Source: Aquarana catesbeiana (taxonomy: Eukaryota; Chordata; Amphibia; Anura; Ranidae). From it: a stretch of DNA of 64,000 bases. Position 1 is the first letter of the stretch. Every line of letters begins with the position of its first letter. Location of the stretch: NCBI RefSeq assembly GCF_042186555.1, contig NC_133330.1, forward strand, positions 170,287,266 through 170,351,265, written 5' to 3'. The notes beneath the pieces were generated by a model, which did not search any database, was not told the origin of the DNA, and saw nothing but the letters and a program-made list of their open reading frames with translations. Shown one piece after another: positions 52,867 through 63,060 of this stretch. The translations under genes were made by a program, and so were the position numbers.

Positions 52867-55695
52867 GGCACATGCGCGCTCCTTTTTCAAGTGTAAGGTA
52901 GGGGAGAAGCAAGGAGCTATTTATAGCAGGCATCTGCTGACTGAGACACACTCACAGCTGATGGATTAACCAGCGGTGGTTGTAACCTAGACCATAATGT
53001 GTAATCAGGAATCTCTAAGTATATAAAAGAAATATGTATGTGACATACAAAAATTGTATTAAAAACTATATGTATGTGTATATATGTTCTCTAAAAATAC
53101 GTGTTATACTAAAAATTCAGATAATTCTATCAAGGAAACCCTAAAGAGGCTACCAAAAACAAAAATTAAAATTATTTAAAATTAGTGACTAAAAACATAA
53201 TTGTTACCATAAATACACTATTATGATAGTATATTATAGAAAAAGGACGGTAAATGACCAACATAGCAGAATATAAGGATAATAATGATAATTATGAGAT
53301 AGAATGACAAAAAAAAAAAAAAAACGCATATGCACGTAATTAAATAAAGGTCAAAAACGCTATACATAATGTGCACAATATACTAGATATCATGCACATA
53401 AATGGTATCGCTGGTAGTTAGTACGGGACGTATATGATATGTACTGATTCTGCAGAAAATGCGACGTATGCATGCAACCATAATCGCATGCACACAAGTA
53501 GTATCACGAAGGTGCGTAAATAGGGATATTGATAAACATTACTACTTCACCAATTTTAACAGGCAACATAAACAAAGAATAAACACTGGAAAAATCATTC
53601 AGAGCATTTAGAGGATGGTATTAATTTCAATTTCCTCGTTGAGTCCATTAGGGGCAAGCGTGTCAAGGGTATAGATCCAGAATGTTTCGCGTTCGCATAA
53701 TCGCGAAAATCGCTCAGCTTCAGATGGACCCTTAGGTATGGATTCGATGACCCAGACTCGAAGGCCTATTGTGGAGCGAGCATGATACTTTAAAAAATGG
53801 CGTGGCACACTATGTTTATCGCAACCTAGTTCCACCAAACGGCGATGCTTGCCAAAACGCTGTCTTAATGGGCAGATGGTCCGGCATACATATAAGAGCT
53901 TGCAGGGGCATATGAGGCAGTACACCACATAATCGCTAGAACAATTGTGGAGTTTGTCAAAGGAGAAGAGTCTACCTTTATGGGTAAAACTCTTTTGTCC
54001 ATGATTGACAAAACCACAAGTCAGGCACAGTGGTTTATTGCACTTGTACATTCCTACTAGAGGAATAAGGCAGAGAGGATTATCTTTAGTTATGCGTTTT
54101 AGCTTGCTGGGTGCTATTTTGTTTTTCAATGTAGGGGCCCTTCTGTAGGTGACCTTAGGTCTTTGGCCCAAGGTAGTATTCAAATGGGGGTCTTGCTTTA
54201 AAATGTTCCAATGTTTATGGAGTATATGTTCCATCTTTCTGTATTGACTATGGAACCCTGTAATAAAGCGTACCTCTGACTTTTCCAGGGGTTTAATAGT
54301 CTTGGGTTTCTTGCCTGGAAGATACTGGTTGTACGCCTGTTCTATCAATGGTGGGGGATAACCTTTCTCTGTAAATATATTTTTGAGATGTGTGCTCTGA
54401 GTAACGTAATCGCAAACTCTTGTGCAGTTTTGCCTGAGTCTGCAGAACTGTCCTTTCGGAATATTGTTCTTCCACAATGGGTGGTGGCAGCTGTCATAGT
54501 GCAGGTAAGAATTTCCCGCAGTGGCCTTAGTGTAATTGCGAGAAAAGATTCTATCACCTTCATGGTTGAGTTCTAGATCAAGGAAGATCAAGGTGTCCTT
54601 ATTCCAGACTGCTGAAAAGGAGAGCCCCAGGTCATTGATGTTACAATGGATGACAAAGTCATCAATCTGGGAGGGGGAACCATCCCAGATGATGACGATG
54701 TCATCGATATAATGACCGAAAAAGACTATGTGTTGGGCAAAGGGATTGTTATTCCAAATAAACAAATTCTCCCAATGACCCATGGTCAAGTTGGCATAAG
54801 ATGGGGCAAAATTGGCACCCATAGCAGTACCATGGGTCTGTAGGTAGAACTGGTCTTCAAAATGAAAGTAGTTATGAGTGAGGCAGAATTACGTCGCATC
54901 CAGAATGAAGGCAGCCTGTCTGGTATTGAGCATGGGGTCTGTTAATAAGAAATTCTGCACTGCCAATAGCCCCACATCATGTGGGATGGACGTATATAAC
55001 GAGTTTACGTCAAGGGATAACCAGGAATAGCTATCAGTCCAAGTATAGGGAGATAGAAGTTCCATCAAATGTGTGGAGTCACGTATATAAGACTGTAGAG
55101 CCTGAGCCAATGGTTGCAAAAAGGAGTTTACGTATAGAGAAAACCCACTGGTGCTGCTGTTCATGGAGGCCACAATGGGTCTACCAGGTGGATTTTGTGC
55201 GTCTTTATGCAATTTGGGTAAATTATAAAAATAGGGCGTGCTGTAGAATTCTTTACGTATAAAGGCGGCCTCTTTTTTATCAAGACCACGATCAGTAATA
55301 GCGTGTGTGATGAGCAGCTCAGTTTCTATGCGAAAGGAGGGTAGGGGGTCACAAGGCAATCTTTTGTAGGTTTTACTATCAGAGAGTAGCCTCACAGCTT
55401 CAGCTACATAGGCGGATTTATCTAGAATGACAATTCCTCCACCCTTGTCGGCTTGCTTGATTACAAGATCTGGGTTATCTAAAAATTGTTTTAGGGAAGT
55501 TAATTCTCCAGAAGTTAAATTGTGCTGACTATATTTTTTAACTGGTTTTTGACAAAGTTCTTGAAAATCCGCAAACACAACCCTATAAAAAGCTTCCAAG
55601 TAAGGTCCCTTTGATTTGGTGGGATAAAAGAAAGACTTTGGTTTCAGTGATGTGTGTACTACTGGGGGAGATGTTTGGAGATGCTGTGTGAATAG

Positions 55696-55703
55696 CTCAT
55701 AAT
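55696..55703. repeat. 8-bp TSD of the foldback hAT in the PLE, left
   Basis: CTCATAAT, identical to 58724-58731. Confidence 0.9.
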
Positions 55704-58700
55704 TAGGGATGAGCCGAACACCCCCCTGTTCGGTTCGCACCAGAACATGCGAACAGGAAAAAAGTTCGTTCGAACATGCGAACACCGTTAAAGTCTATGG
55801 GACACGAACATGAATAATCAAAAGTGCTAATTTTAAAGGCTTATATGCAAGTTATTGTCATAAAAAGTGTTTGGGGACCTGGGTCCTGCCCCAGGGGACA
55901 TGGATCAATGCAAAAAAAAGTTTTAAAAACGGCCGTTTTTTCAGGAGCAGTGATTTTAATAATGCTTAAAGTCAAACAATAAAAGTGTAATATCCCTTTA
56001 AATTTCGTACCTGGGGGGTGTCTATAGTATGCCTGTAAAGGGGCGCATGTTTCCTGTGTTTAGAACAGTCTAACAGCAAAATGACATTTTGAAGGAAAAA
56101 ACTCATTTAAAACTACCCGCGGCTATTGCATTGCCGACAATACACATAGAAGTTCATTGATAAAAACGGCATGGGAATTCCCCAAAGGGGAACCCCGAAC
56201 CAAAATTTTAAAAAAAAAATGACGTGGGAGTCCTCCTAAATTCCATACCAGGCCCTTCAGGTCTGGTATGGATATTAAGGGGAACCCCGGCCAAAATTAA
56301 AAAAAAAAAAATGACGTGGGGTTCCCCCTAAATTCCATACCAGACCCTTCAGGTCTGGTATGGATTTTAAGGGGAACCCCGCGCCAAAAAAAACAAAAAA
56401 AACGGCGTGGGGTCCCCCCAAAAATCCATACCAGACCCTTATCCGAGCACGCAACCTGGCAGGCCGCAGGAAAAGAGGGGGGGACGAGAGTGCGGCCCCC
56501 CCTCCCTCCTGAACCGTACCAGGCCACATGCCCTCAACATTGGGAGGGTGCTTTGGGGTAGCCCCCCAAAACACCTTGTCCCCATGTTGATGAGGACAAG
56601 GGCCTCATCCCCACAACCCTGGCCGGTGGTTGTGGGGGTCTGCGGGCGGGGGGCTTAACGGAATCTGGAAGCCCCCTTTAACAAGGTGACCCCCAGATCC
56701 CGGCCCCCCCTGTGTGAAATGGTCCTACCATTTCACGAAAAAAGTGTCAAAAATGTTAAAAATGACAAGAGACAGTTTTTGACAATTCCTTTATTTAAAT
56801 GCTTCTTCTTTCTTCTATCTTCCTTCATCTTCTGGTTCTTCTGGCTCTTCTGGTTCTTCTGGTTCTTCCTCCGGCGTTCTCGTCCAGCATCTCCTTCGCG
56901 GCGTCTTCTGTCTTCTTCTCCTCGGGCCGCTCCGCACCCATGGCATGGGGGGGAGGCTCCCGCTCTTCTCTTCTTCTCTTCTTCTCTTCTTCTTTTCTTC
57001 TTTTCTTCTCTTCTTCTCTTCTTCTCTTCTTCATTTTCTTCTCCGGGCCGCTCCGCAATCCATGCTGGCATGGAGGGAGGCTCCCGCTGTGTGACGGCGC
57101 TCCTCGTCTGACAGTTCTTAAATAACGGGGGGCGGGGCCACCCGGTGACCCCGCCCCCCTCTGACGCACGGTGACTTGACGGGACTTCCCTGTGGCATTC
57201 CCCGTGACGTCACAGGGAAGTCCCGTCAAGTCACCGTGCGTCAGAGGGGGGCGGGGTCACCGGGTGGCCCCGCCCCCCCGTTATTTAAGAACTGTCAGAC
57301 CAGGAGCGCCGTCACACAGCGGGAGCCTCCCTCCATGCCAGCATGGATTGCGGAGCGGCCCGGAGAAGAAAATGAAGAAGAGAAGAAGAGAAGAAAAGAA
57401 GAAGAGAAGAAGAGAAGAGCGGGAGCCTCCCCCCCATGCCATGGGTGCGGAGCGGCCCGAGGAGAAGAAGATAGAAGACGCCGCGGAGGAGATGCTGGAC
57501 GAGACCGCCGGAGGAAGAACCAGAAGAGCCAGAAGAGCCAGAAGAGCCAGAAGAACCAGAAGATGAAGGAAGATAGAAGAAGCATTTAAATAAAGGAATT
57601 GTCAAAAACTGTCTCTTGTCATTTTTAACATTTTTGACACTTTTTTCGTGAAATGGTAGGGGTACTTATGTACCCCCTTACCATTTCACACAGGGGGGGG
57701 GCCGGGATCTGGGGGTCACCTTGTTAAAGGGGGCTTCCAGATTCCGATAAGCCCCCCGCCCGCAGACCCCCACAACCACCGGCCAGGGTTGTGGGGATGA
57801 GGCCCTTGTCCTCATCAACATGGGGACAAGGTGTTTTGGGGGGCTACCCCAAAGCACCCTCCCAATGTTGAGGGCATGTGACCTGGTACGGTTCAGGAGG
57901 GAGGGGGGGCCGCACTCTCGTCCCCCCCTCTTTTCCTGCGGCCTGCCAGGTTGCGTGCTCGGATAAGGGTCTGGTATGGATTTTTGGGGGGACCCCACGC
58001 CGTTTTTTTTTTTGGCGTGGGGTTCCCCTTAAAATCCATACCAGACCTGAAGGGTCTGGTATGGAATTTAGGGGGAACCCCACGTCATTTTTTTTTTTAA
58101 ATTTTGGCCGGGGTTCCCCTTAATATCCATACCAGACCTGAAGGGCCTGGTATGGAATTTAGGGGGACCCCCACGTCATTTTTTTTTTTTAATTTTGGTT
58201 CGGGGTTCCCCTTTGGGGAATTCCCATGCCGTTTTTATCAATGAACTTCTATGTGTATTGTCGGCAATGCAATAGCCGCGGGTAGTTTTAAATGAGTTTT
58301 TTCCTTCAAAATGTCATTTTGCTGTCAGACTGTTCTAAACACAGGAAACATGCGCCCCTTTACAGGCACACTATAGACACCCCCCAGGTACGAAATTTAA
58401 AGGGATATTACACTTTTATTGATTGACTTTAAGCATTATTAAAATCACTGCTCCTGAAAAAACGGCCGTTTTTAAAACTTTTTTTTGCATTGATCCATGT
58501 CCCCTGGGGCAGGACCCAGGTCCCCAAACACTTTTTATGACAATAACTTGCATATTAGCCTTTAAAATTAGCACTTTTGATTTCTCCCATAGACTTTTAA
58601 AGGGTGTTCCGCGGCATTCGAATTTGCCGCGAACACCCCAAATTGTTCGCTGTTCGGTGAACTTGCGAACAGACAATGTTCGAGTCGAACATGAGTTCGA

Positions 58701-58723
58701 CTCGAACTCGAAGCTCATCCCTA
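55704..58723. mobile_element. Foldback nonautonomous hAT element, 3.02 kb, near-symmetrical
   Basis: The termini are TAGGGATGAGC and GCTCATCCCTA with a perfect 8-bp TSD. The arms 55704-57194 (1491 bp) and 57211-58723 (1513 bp) are reverse complements with few differences, around a 16-bp spacer. From each end inward: a terminal block with TTCG-rich repeats (diverged between the two ends), the TTAATAATGCTTAAAGT block, three CCATACCAGACC repeats, a GC-rich block, an AT tail CCTTTATTTAAATGCTTC, a GA/CT-rich tract, and the GTGACTTGACGGGACTTCCC centre. No transposase is present. The GA-rich tract yields spurious Lys/Glu/Arg-rich frames on both strands. Confidence 0.9.
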
Positions 58724-58731
58724 CTCATAAT
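58724..58731. repeat. 8-bp TSD of the foldback hAT in the PLE, right
   Basis: CTCATAAT, identical to 55696-55703. Confidence 0.9.
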
Positions 58732-59215
58732 TAGGGTCAATAACAGCCGAATCCTCAACCTCAATTTCATCATTATACACACTAAGGGGACTATCAATAA
58801 GCTCCTCCAAGTTGGTATCTGTTGGCATAGGGGAAGGTAAAGTAGGAAGATCAGTAATTTTATTGGATTGTATATGAAAGAACCTTTTTAGGGTAAGGTT
58901 TCTAATAAACGTATTCAAGTCCTTAAAAAGCTGGAATGAATTAGGTTGTATGGTTGGAGAAAAACTAAGACCCCAACTGAGCAGGGAGGTGTCCTCTTTG
59001 GTTAATACATAGGAAGACAAATTAAATAACTTTATCGTTTCTGTAGTTTGGCGCTGGTGTTTTTGTCTATGGCGTCCTCCTCTACATCCTCGTTGGTGTA
59101 TTTTCTTTTTTGTCGAGATTTTAGGTGAGTGCCCCTGTCTAAAAAAGGAGAAAAGGAAAGGGAAGCAGAGTGGAGGGGTATTTCACCTTTCTAAAAATGA
59201 CCTAACAAGAGATCA

Positions 59216-59229
59216 AGTGAATATCATAG
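59216..59229. repeat. 14-bp TSD of the inner PLE, right
   Basis: AGTGAATATCATAG, identical to 52548-52561. Confidence 0.85.
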
Positions 59230-60155
59230 TGCTCATAAAAAGAGAAAAGGATAATATGTGAACTAAGCAGGGGCCAATAGGGGACTCGGAGCAAAGAGAA
59301 TGTGTCTACTTGGGACAGCGGCAAAGTGGATGTGTCCCAAAAGTCAAAATAGATAGAGAGGGAGGGAGGAAGACATACCAATCCTATTGGGTGTGCCAAT
59401 GTGATATCCACAGCAATGAACGGGACAGCTAGTCACTGAAGCCTAGAATACTAGCTGAGTGACCAAAGGGTAAATATCCAACTGTCCCTGGAGCGGTAAA
59501 TCCTGCATGTATCAATGCAAAAAGTCAATATTATGTGGAGTAGATAGGATAGATGTAAAATAAAGCCCCCAAGATGGCAAAGCCTACTTACGTGTGTCAC
59601 TCTCTGCCGTGTATCGTGCTGCAGCCCAGGCCATGCCTGGGATGCAGAGATGCACTGCCTCTATTTATATGTTGATGTATGATATGTTGATATGTTGATG
59701 TATGATGCCGGCACATGCGTCCCCATGCAGCCGTGATTAGAATGGGGAGAGAGATCGGCATGTGCCTGCGTCACTCCATCTGACGTAGTCAGTGGTGGAA
59801 TGCAGCGTTCCTGGAGTGCACCAATCAGCTGTTGAAGGAAGGAGGGGCCGCAATGATACGGTTCCTCAAAACAAGTATCGAGCGCACATTTATAACTCCC
59901 ATACACGGACTCATTAGAGGCACCAATGAAGTGTCTATAGAGCATACTGCTGGTAAAAAAAATGTAGGAGAAGATGGCATATATGAGAGAAATGAAAAAT
60001 AAATATGTATTTAAAAAATATTTTAAAAAATATATGGTGTGTCCATAAGGAAGAAAGAGATAGGTGCAGAGTCAATTATGCAACAAAGGACTGGCCCATT
60101 AGTAGGACGCCATCTAGTGAAAATAAATAAATGTAGCAGACAAATTTGTCTCACA

Positions 60156-62390
60156 TTAAGACATCCTCAGCCTGGAGGTGTCACGGGCATGTCTGCCAAG
60201 GGGTAGATCGGGATTGCACATCCGCATGCTCGTTATATGTCTACCCATCCGTATATGTAGTTCCAGCTTTGTTTTGCCCACATAGAAATAGCCGCATGAG
60301 CATGTCAGCAAATAGACAACCCCATGTGTGCAACAGTTTGCAAAATGGGAAGGTCTATATTTTTGTCCATTTGGTAGTATAACATTTTTGTCAATATTCA
60401 TAAACTGGCATTTGGGACAACCTCCAGAAGTGAAGGTTCCCAGGCGTTTGCATGGATCCCTTCTAAATTTGCCCGTGTATTCACTTGTGACTAGTTTGTC
60501 CCTAAGAGATTTAGTGCGCTTAAACGTAATCAAAGGGTCCCTGGGGACAAACTGATTCAGTATGGGATCAATCAGGAGAATATGCCAATGTTTTTGTAAG
60601 ATGTTTCTCAGGGCTTTATGTTGTTTGCTGAAAGTGGTGATGATTCTAGTTGGTGCTTGTTGGTGGGTAGCAGATCCTTTCTTTGGGTTGTCCTGAAGTA
60701 GACTTTGTCTGTTTTTTTCTCTCGCCCTTCTGAAAGCCTTTTTCAGACAGGTAGGAGAGTAACCGCGTTGGAGCAATCTCATTTGTAGTTTTTTTGCTTC
60801 CATGAGAAACATGTTCTCATTGGAGCAGTTTCTCCAAATTCGGAGATATTGTGTATAGGGAATAGATTTGATCAATGGTGCAGAATGGAAACTGGTTGCG
60901 TCCGGGATAGTATTTCCAGCTGTTTCTTTACGGTATAGTGTGCTGGTAAGTTGGCCATTCGGACCCTTGAGTATGTCAACATCCAAGAATGTAATTCTTT
61001 GGGGGTCGCATGTCATGGTGAATTTCAAGTTGAAATCATTTTTTCCCATGACTGTCACACACTCATTGAGGTCATACAGTGACCCATTCCATATGAAAAA
61101 AATTTCGTCTATAAACCTATACCAAACCAATATTTGGTCTACCAACGGGGCCTCTGCGGATAGAAAAGTATTCTCCCATTCCCCCAGATACAGGTTTGCG
61201 TATGATGAGGCACAACATGTCCCCATCGCCACTCCCTGTATCTGGAGGAAATGGGAGCCATTGAATGTAAAAGCATTATGCAACAGAATGAAGTACAATG
61301 CTCGCAAAATGAATAGATGTAAAGGTCTCTCGTATTTGTCTGACTGAGATGAACCGTCCCACGACTTAAACTCCCTTTTGATGTGGAATGGAGCAATACA
61401 GTGCCTCCACATCCACAGTAACCAAAATCGAGTTGGGTGGGACACAAAGGTTTTCTAAGTTTTTTAACAACTGGTATCATGGTTATGCAATAGAGCTTGT
61501 CGATCAGCATACCTGTCTCCATGTGTTCATCTCTAGAGACCAGCTGACCCTCAGCTGACTGCTTTTGTAACCTCTCCTCTAAGCATGGCCCCACCCCAGG
61601 CCCTATCAGGGAACCCTATATTAACCTGTGCACTGCAAGCCAGCAGTGCTGATCAACCATTGTGTGTTCCATTGTGTGTTAGCCTCTGTGTGTACTTGCT
61701 GTGTTTCCTACATCTGATTCCTGTTACCGACTTTGGCCTGTTCTTAACTATTCCTGTCTGCTCGTGACCCTGACCTTTGGCGTGTTCCCGACCATTCCTG
61801 TTTGCCTGTGACCCTGAACCTTGGCGTGTACTCTGTTGTCCTTGTCTGCTTGTGGCCCAGACCTTGGCTTGTCCCTTACTTTCCTTGTTGTTCCAGCCTG
61901 CTGCCTACTTCCTCTTCTCCTGTAGTCTACCGTGAGCGTGAGCGTGAGCTGTGAGACCCTGGGGGCCGCGACCTGGAGCCAGACTGCAGCGCAGTCCATC
62001 CTTACCATTAAAGGCTCTGGTGAACACCTGCTGGCTCTTAGACTCCGCACCCTGGGGAATCTATGCTCTAGCTCCCAGTGGGATCTGTGTCAGTGATCCA
62101 GTAGACCTGCTTCCTGGACCTCCCAGGGTTCAGTCTGCAGCAGTCAGCCGTAGGTTCCACTACCTTGTGGTGCACTCCTGATCCCAACGGTGTGCATCTG
62201 TCACCCAGCCTCTAGGTGACCTGACAACTGGGATGTATCCCTAATGTCGGAGGGTAGGCTGGTGACTAGTGGGCGTAGTTGTTCATCAATATATTTACTG
62301 AGGTTCTCTGTGATGCTCCCCCTCCCGGAGACAATGGGTCTACCAGGGGGGTTGTTGAGATCCTTGTGGATCTTTGGGAGGCTGTAGAAA
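60156..62390 (-). pseudogene. Outer PLE RT and GIY-YIG, interrupted by a solo LTR
   Basis: From 62390 downward: [40 protein letters not shown], then the LTR, then NLCVPPNSILVTVDVEALY (frame change), FLQIQGVAMGTCCASSYANL, and WYRFIDEIFFIWNG, where the RT active site has FIDE in place of YxDD. The C-terminal half has [45 protein letters not shown] in the Cys-rich linker, and GIY-YIG motifs GVVYLLTCSCGYFYVGKTK and HIRMGRHI. The protein is cut after GRHARD by the 678-bp deletion, so the catalytic Glu segment is missing. Not functional. Confidence 0.85.
61475..62226. mobile_element. Solo LTR with 5-bp TSD (copy B)
   Basis: It is 752 bp, beginning TATCATGG (TGTCATGG mutated) and ending GACCTGACA. 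ACTGG flanks it at 61470-61474 and 62227-62231. It shares GGTTATGCAATA, CACCCCAGG-CCCTATCAGGGAA, TATATTAACCTGTGCACTGC and many further blocks with 11043-11716. It is inserted in the RT region of the outer PLE. Confidence 0.85.
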
Positions 62391-63060
62391 GTTTCAGCAA
62401 ACAACATAAAGCTCTGAGAAACATCCTACAAAAACATTGGCATATTCTCCTGATTGATCCCATACTGAATCAGTTTGTCCCCAGGGACCCTTTGATTACG
62501 TTTAAGCGCAATAAATCTCTTAGGGACAAACTAGTCACAAGTGAATACACGGGCGAATTTAGAAGGGATCCATGCAAACGCCTGGGAACCTGCACGTGTG
62601 GAGGTTGTCCCAAATGCCAGTTTATGAATATTGACAAAAATGTTATACTACCAAATGGACAAAAATATAGACCTTCCCATTTTGCAAACTGTTGCACGCA
62701 TGGGATTGTCTATTTGCTGACATGCCCAGTGGCTGTTTCTATGTGGGCAAAACAAAGCTGGAACTACATATACGTAAGGGTAGACATATAACGAGCATGC
62801 GCATGTGCAATCCCGATTTACCCCTTGGCAGACATGCCCGTGACATACATCAAGGAAATTTTCCTAAAATTAAATTTCTGGTACTCGACCGGGTACATCC
62901 TAATAATAGGGGGGGTGACTGGGACAAGATCCTACTACAAAAAGAAACCAGGTGGATAGTGGCCCTACAAGCCACGCTACCACCGGGCCTAAATGATTGC
63001 ATCAGTTACCGGCCGTTCTTGGAGGGATTTACATCTGGAGTATGGGAGGGTCATGGATAA
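62390..63060 (+). pseudogene. Third PLE, C-terminal half, head to head with the outer PLE
   Basis: The plus strand encodes [48 protein letters not shown] and a GIY-YIG domain (GIVYLLTCP, then after a frameshift near 62730 CFYVGKTKLELHIRKGRHI). The intact C-terminus is KIKFLVLDRVHPNN, then DWDKILLQKETRWIVALQ and LPPGLNDCISYRPFL, with the catalytic Glu in QKETRW. Compared with the minus-strand copy it is nearly identical, so they are sisters. Everything N-terminal of FSKQ is absent: the frame begins at a junction with the minus-strand RT fragment at about 62390. Confidence 0.85.

Larger units (their letters stand above)
53608..59150 (-). pseudogene. PLE reverse transcriptase with GIY-YIG endonuclease
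   Basis: N-terminal part (59150-58724): basic SRQKRKYTNEDVEED, then SSYVLTKEDTSLLSWGLSFS and LNTFIRNLTLKRFF. It is interrupted by the hAT at 58723-55704. RT continues with [36 protein letters not shown] and LSLDVNSLYTSIP, a stop TAA at 54889-54891, then in the same frame MGANFAPSYANL and HYIDDIVIIWDG (active-site DD). A Cys-rich linker (KCNKPLCLTC) precedes the GIY-YIG domain: VVYCLICPCKLLYVC, where the usual YVG is YVC, RQRFGKHRRL, and a C-terminal CERETFWI carrying the family Glu. RT copies RNA at a nick made by the endonuclease. One nonsense codon, the G to C change and the insertion disable it. Confidence 0.9.
52562..59215 (-). mobile_element. Penelope-like element with nested foldback hAT
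   Basis: The minus-strand retroelement encodes RT plus a GIY-YIG endonuclease, with a 14-bp TSD on each side. It is 6.65 kb with the 3.02-kb hAT inside (55704-58723), so about 3.6 kb by itself, a usual PLE size. The 3' region (52562-53600) contains a decayed hammerhead-like motif at about 52828-52866. The ORF is open except for one nonsense codon and the hAT insertion. Confidence 0.85.
59230..62390 (-). mobile_element. Outer PLE, body and 3' region
   Basis: The coding remnant (62390-60156) is followed by a 3' region whose 59640-60155 part is the inverse of 63524-64000. It is split by a solo LTR (61475-62226). Its tail continues, across the inner PLE, to about 51835. Relative to the plus-strand copy it has a deletion of about 678 bp (equivalent to 62846-63523) at 60156. 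Confidence 0.75.

Noticed and set aside
56733..57589. Lys, Glu and Arg rich open frames on both strands (for example runs of EEKKRR)
   Set aside because: They arise from the GA-rich tract of the foldback hAT, appear in mirror form in both arms, and have no conserved start or domain.
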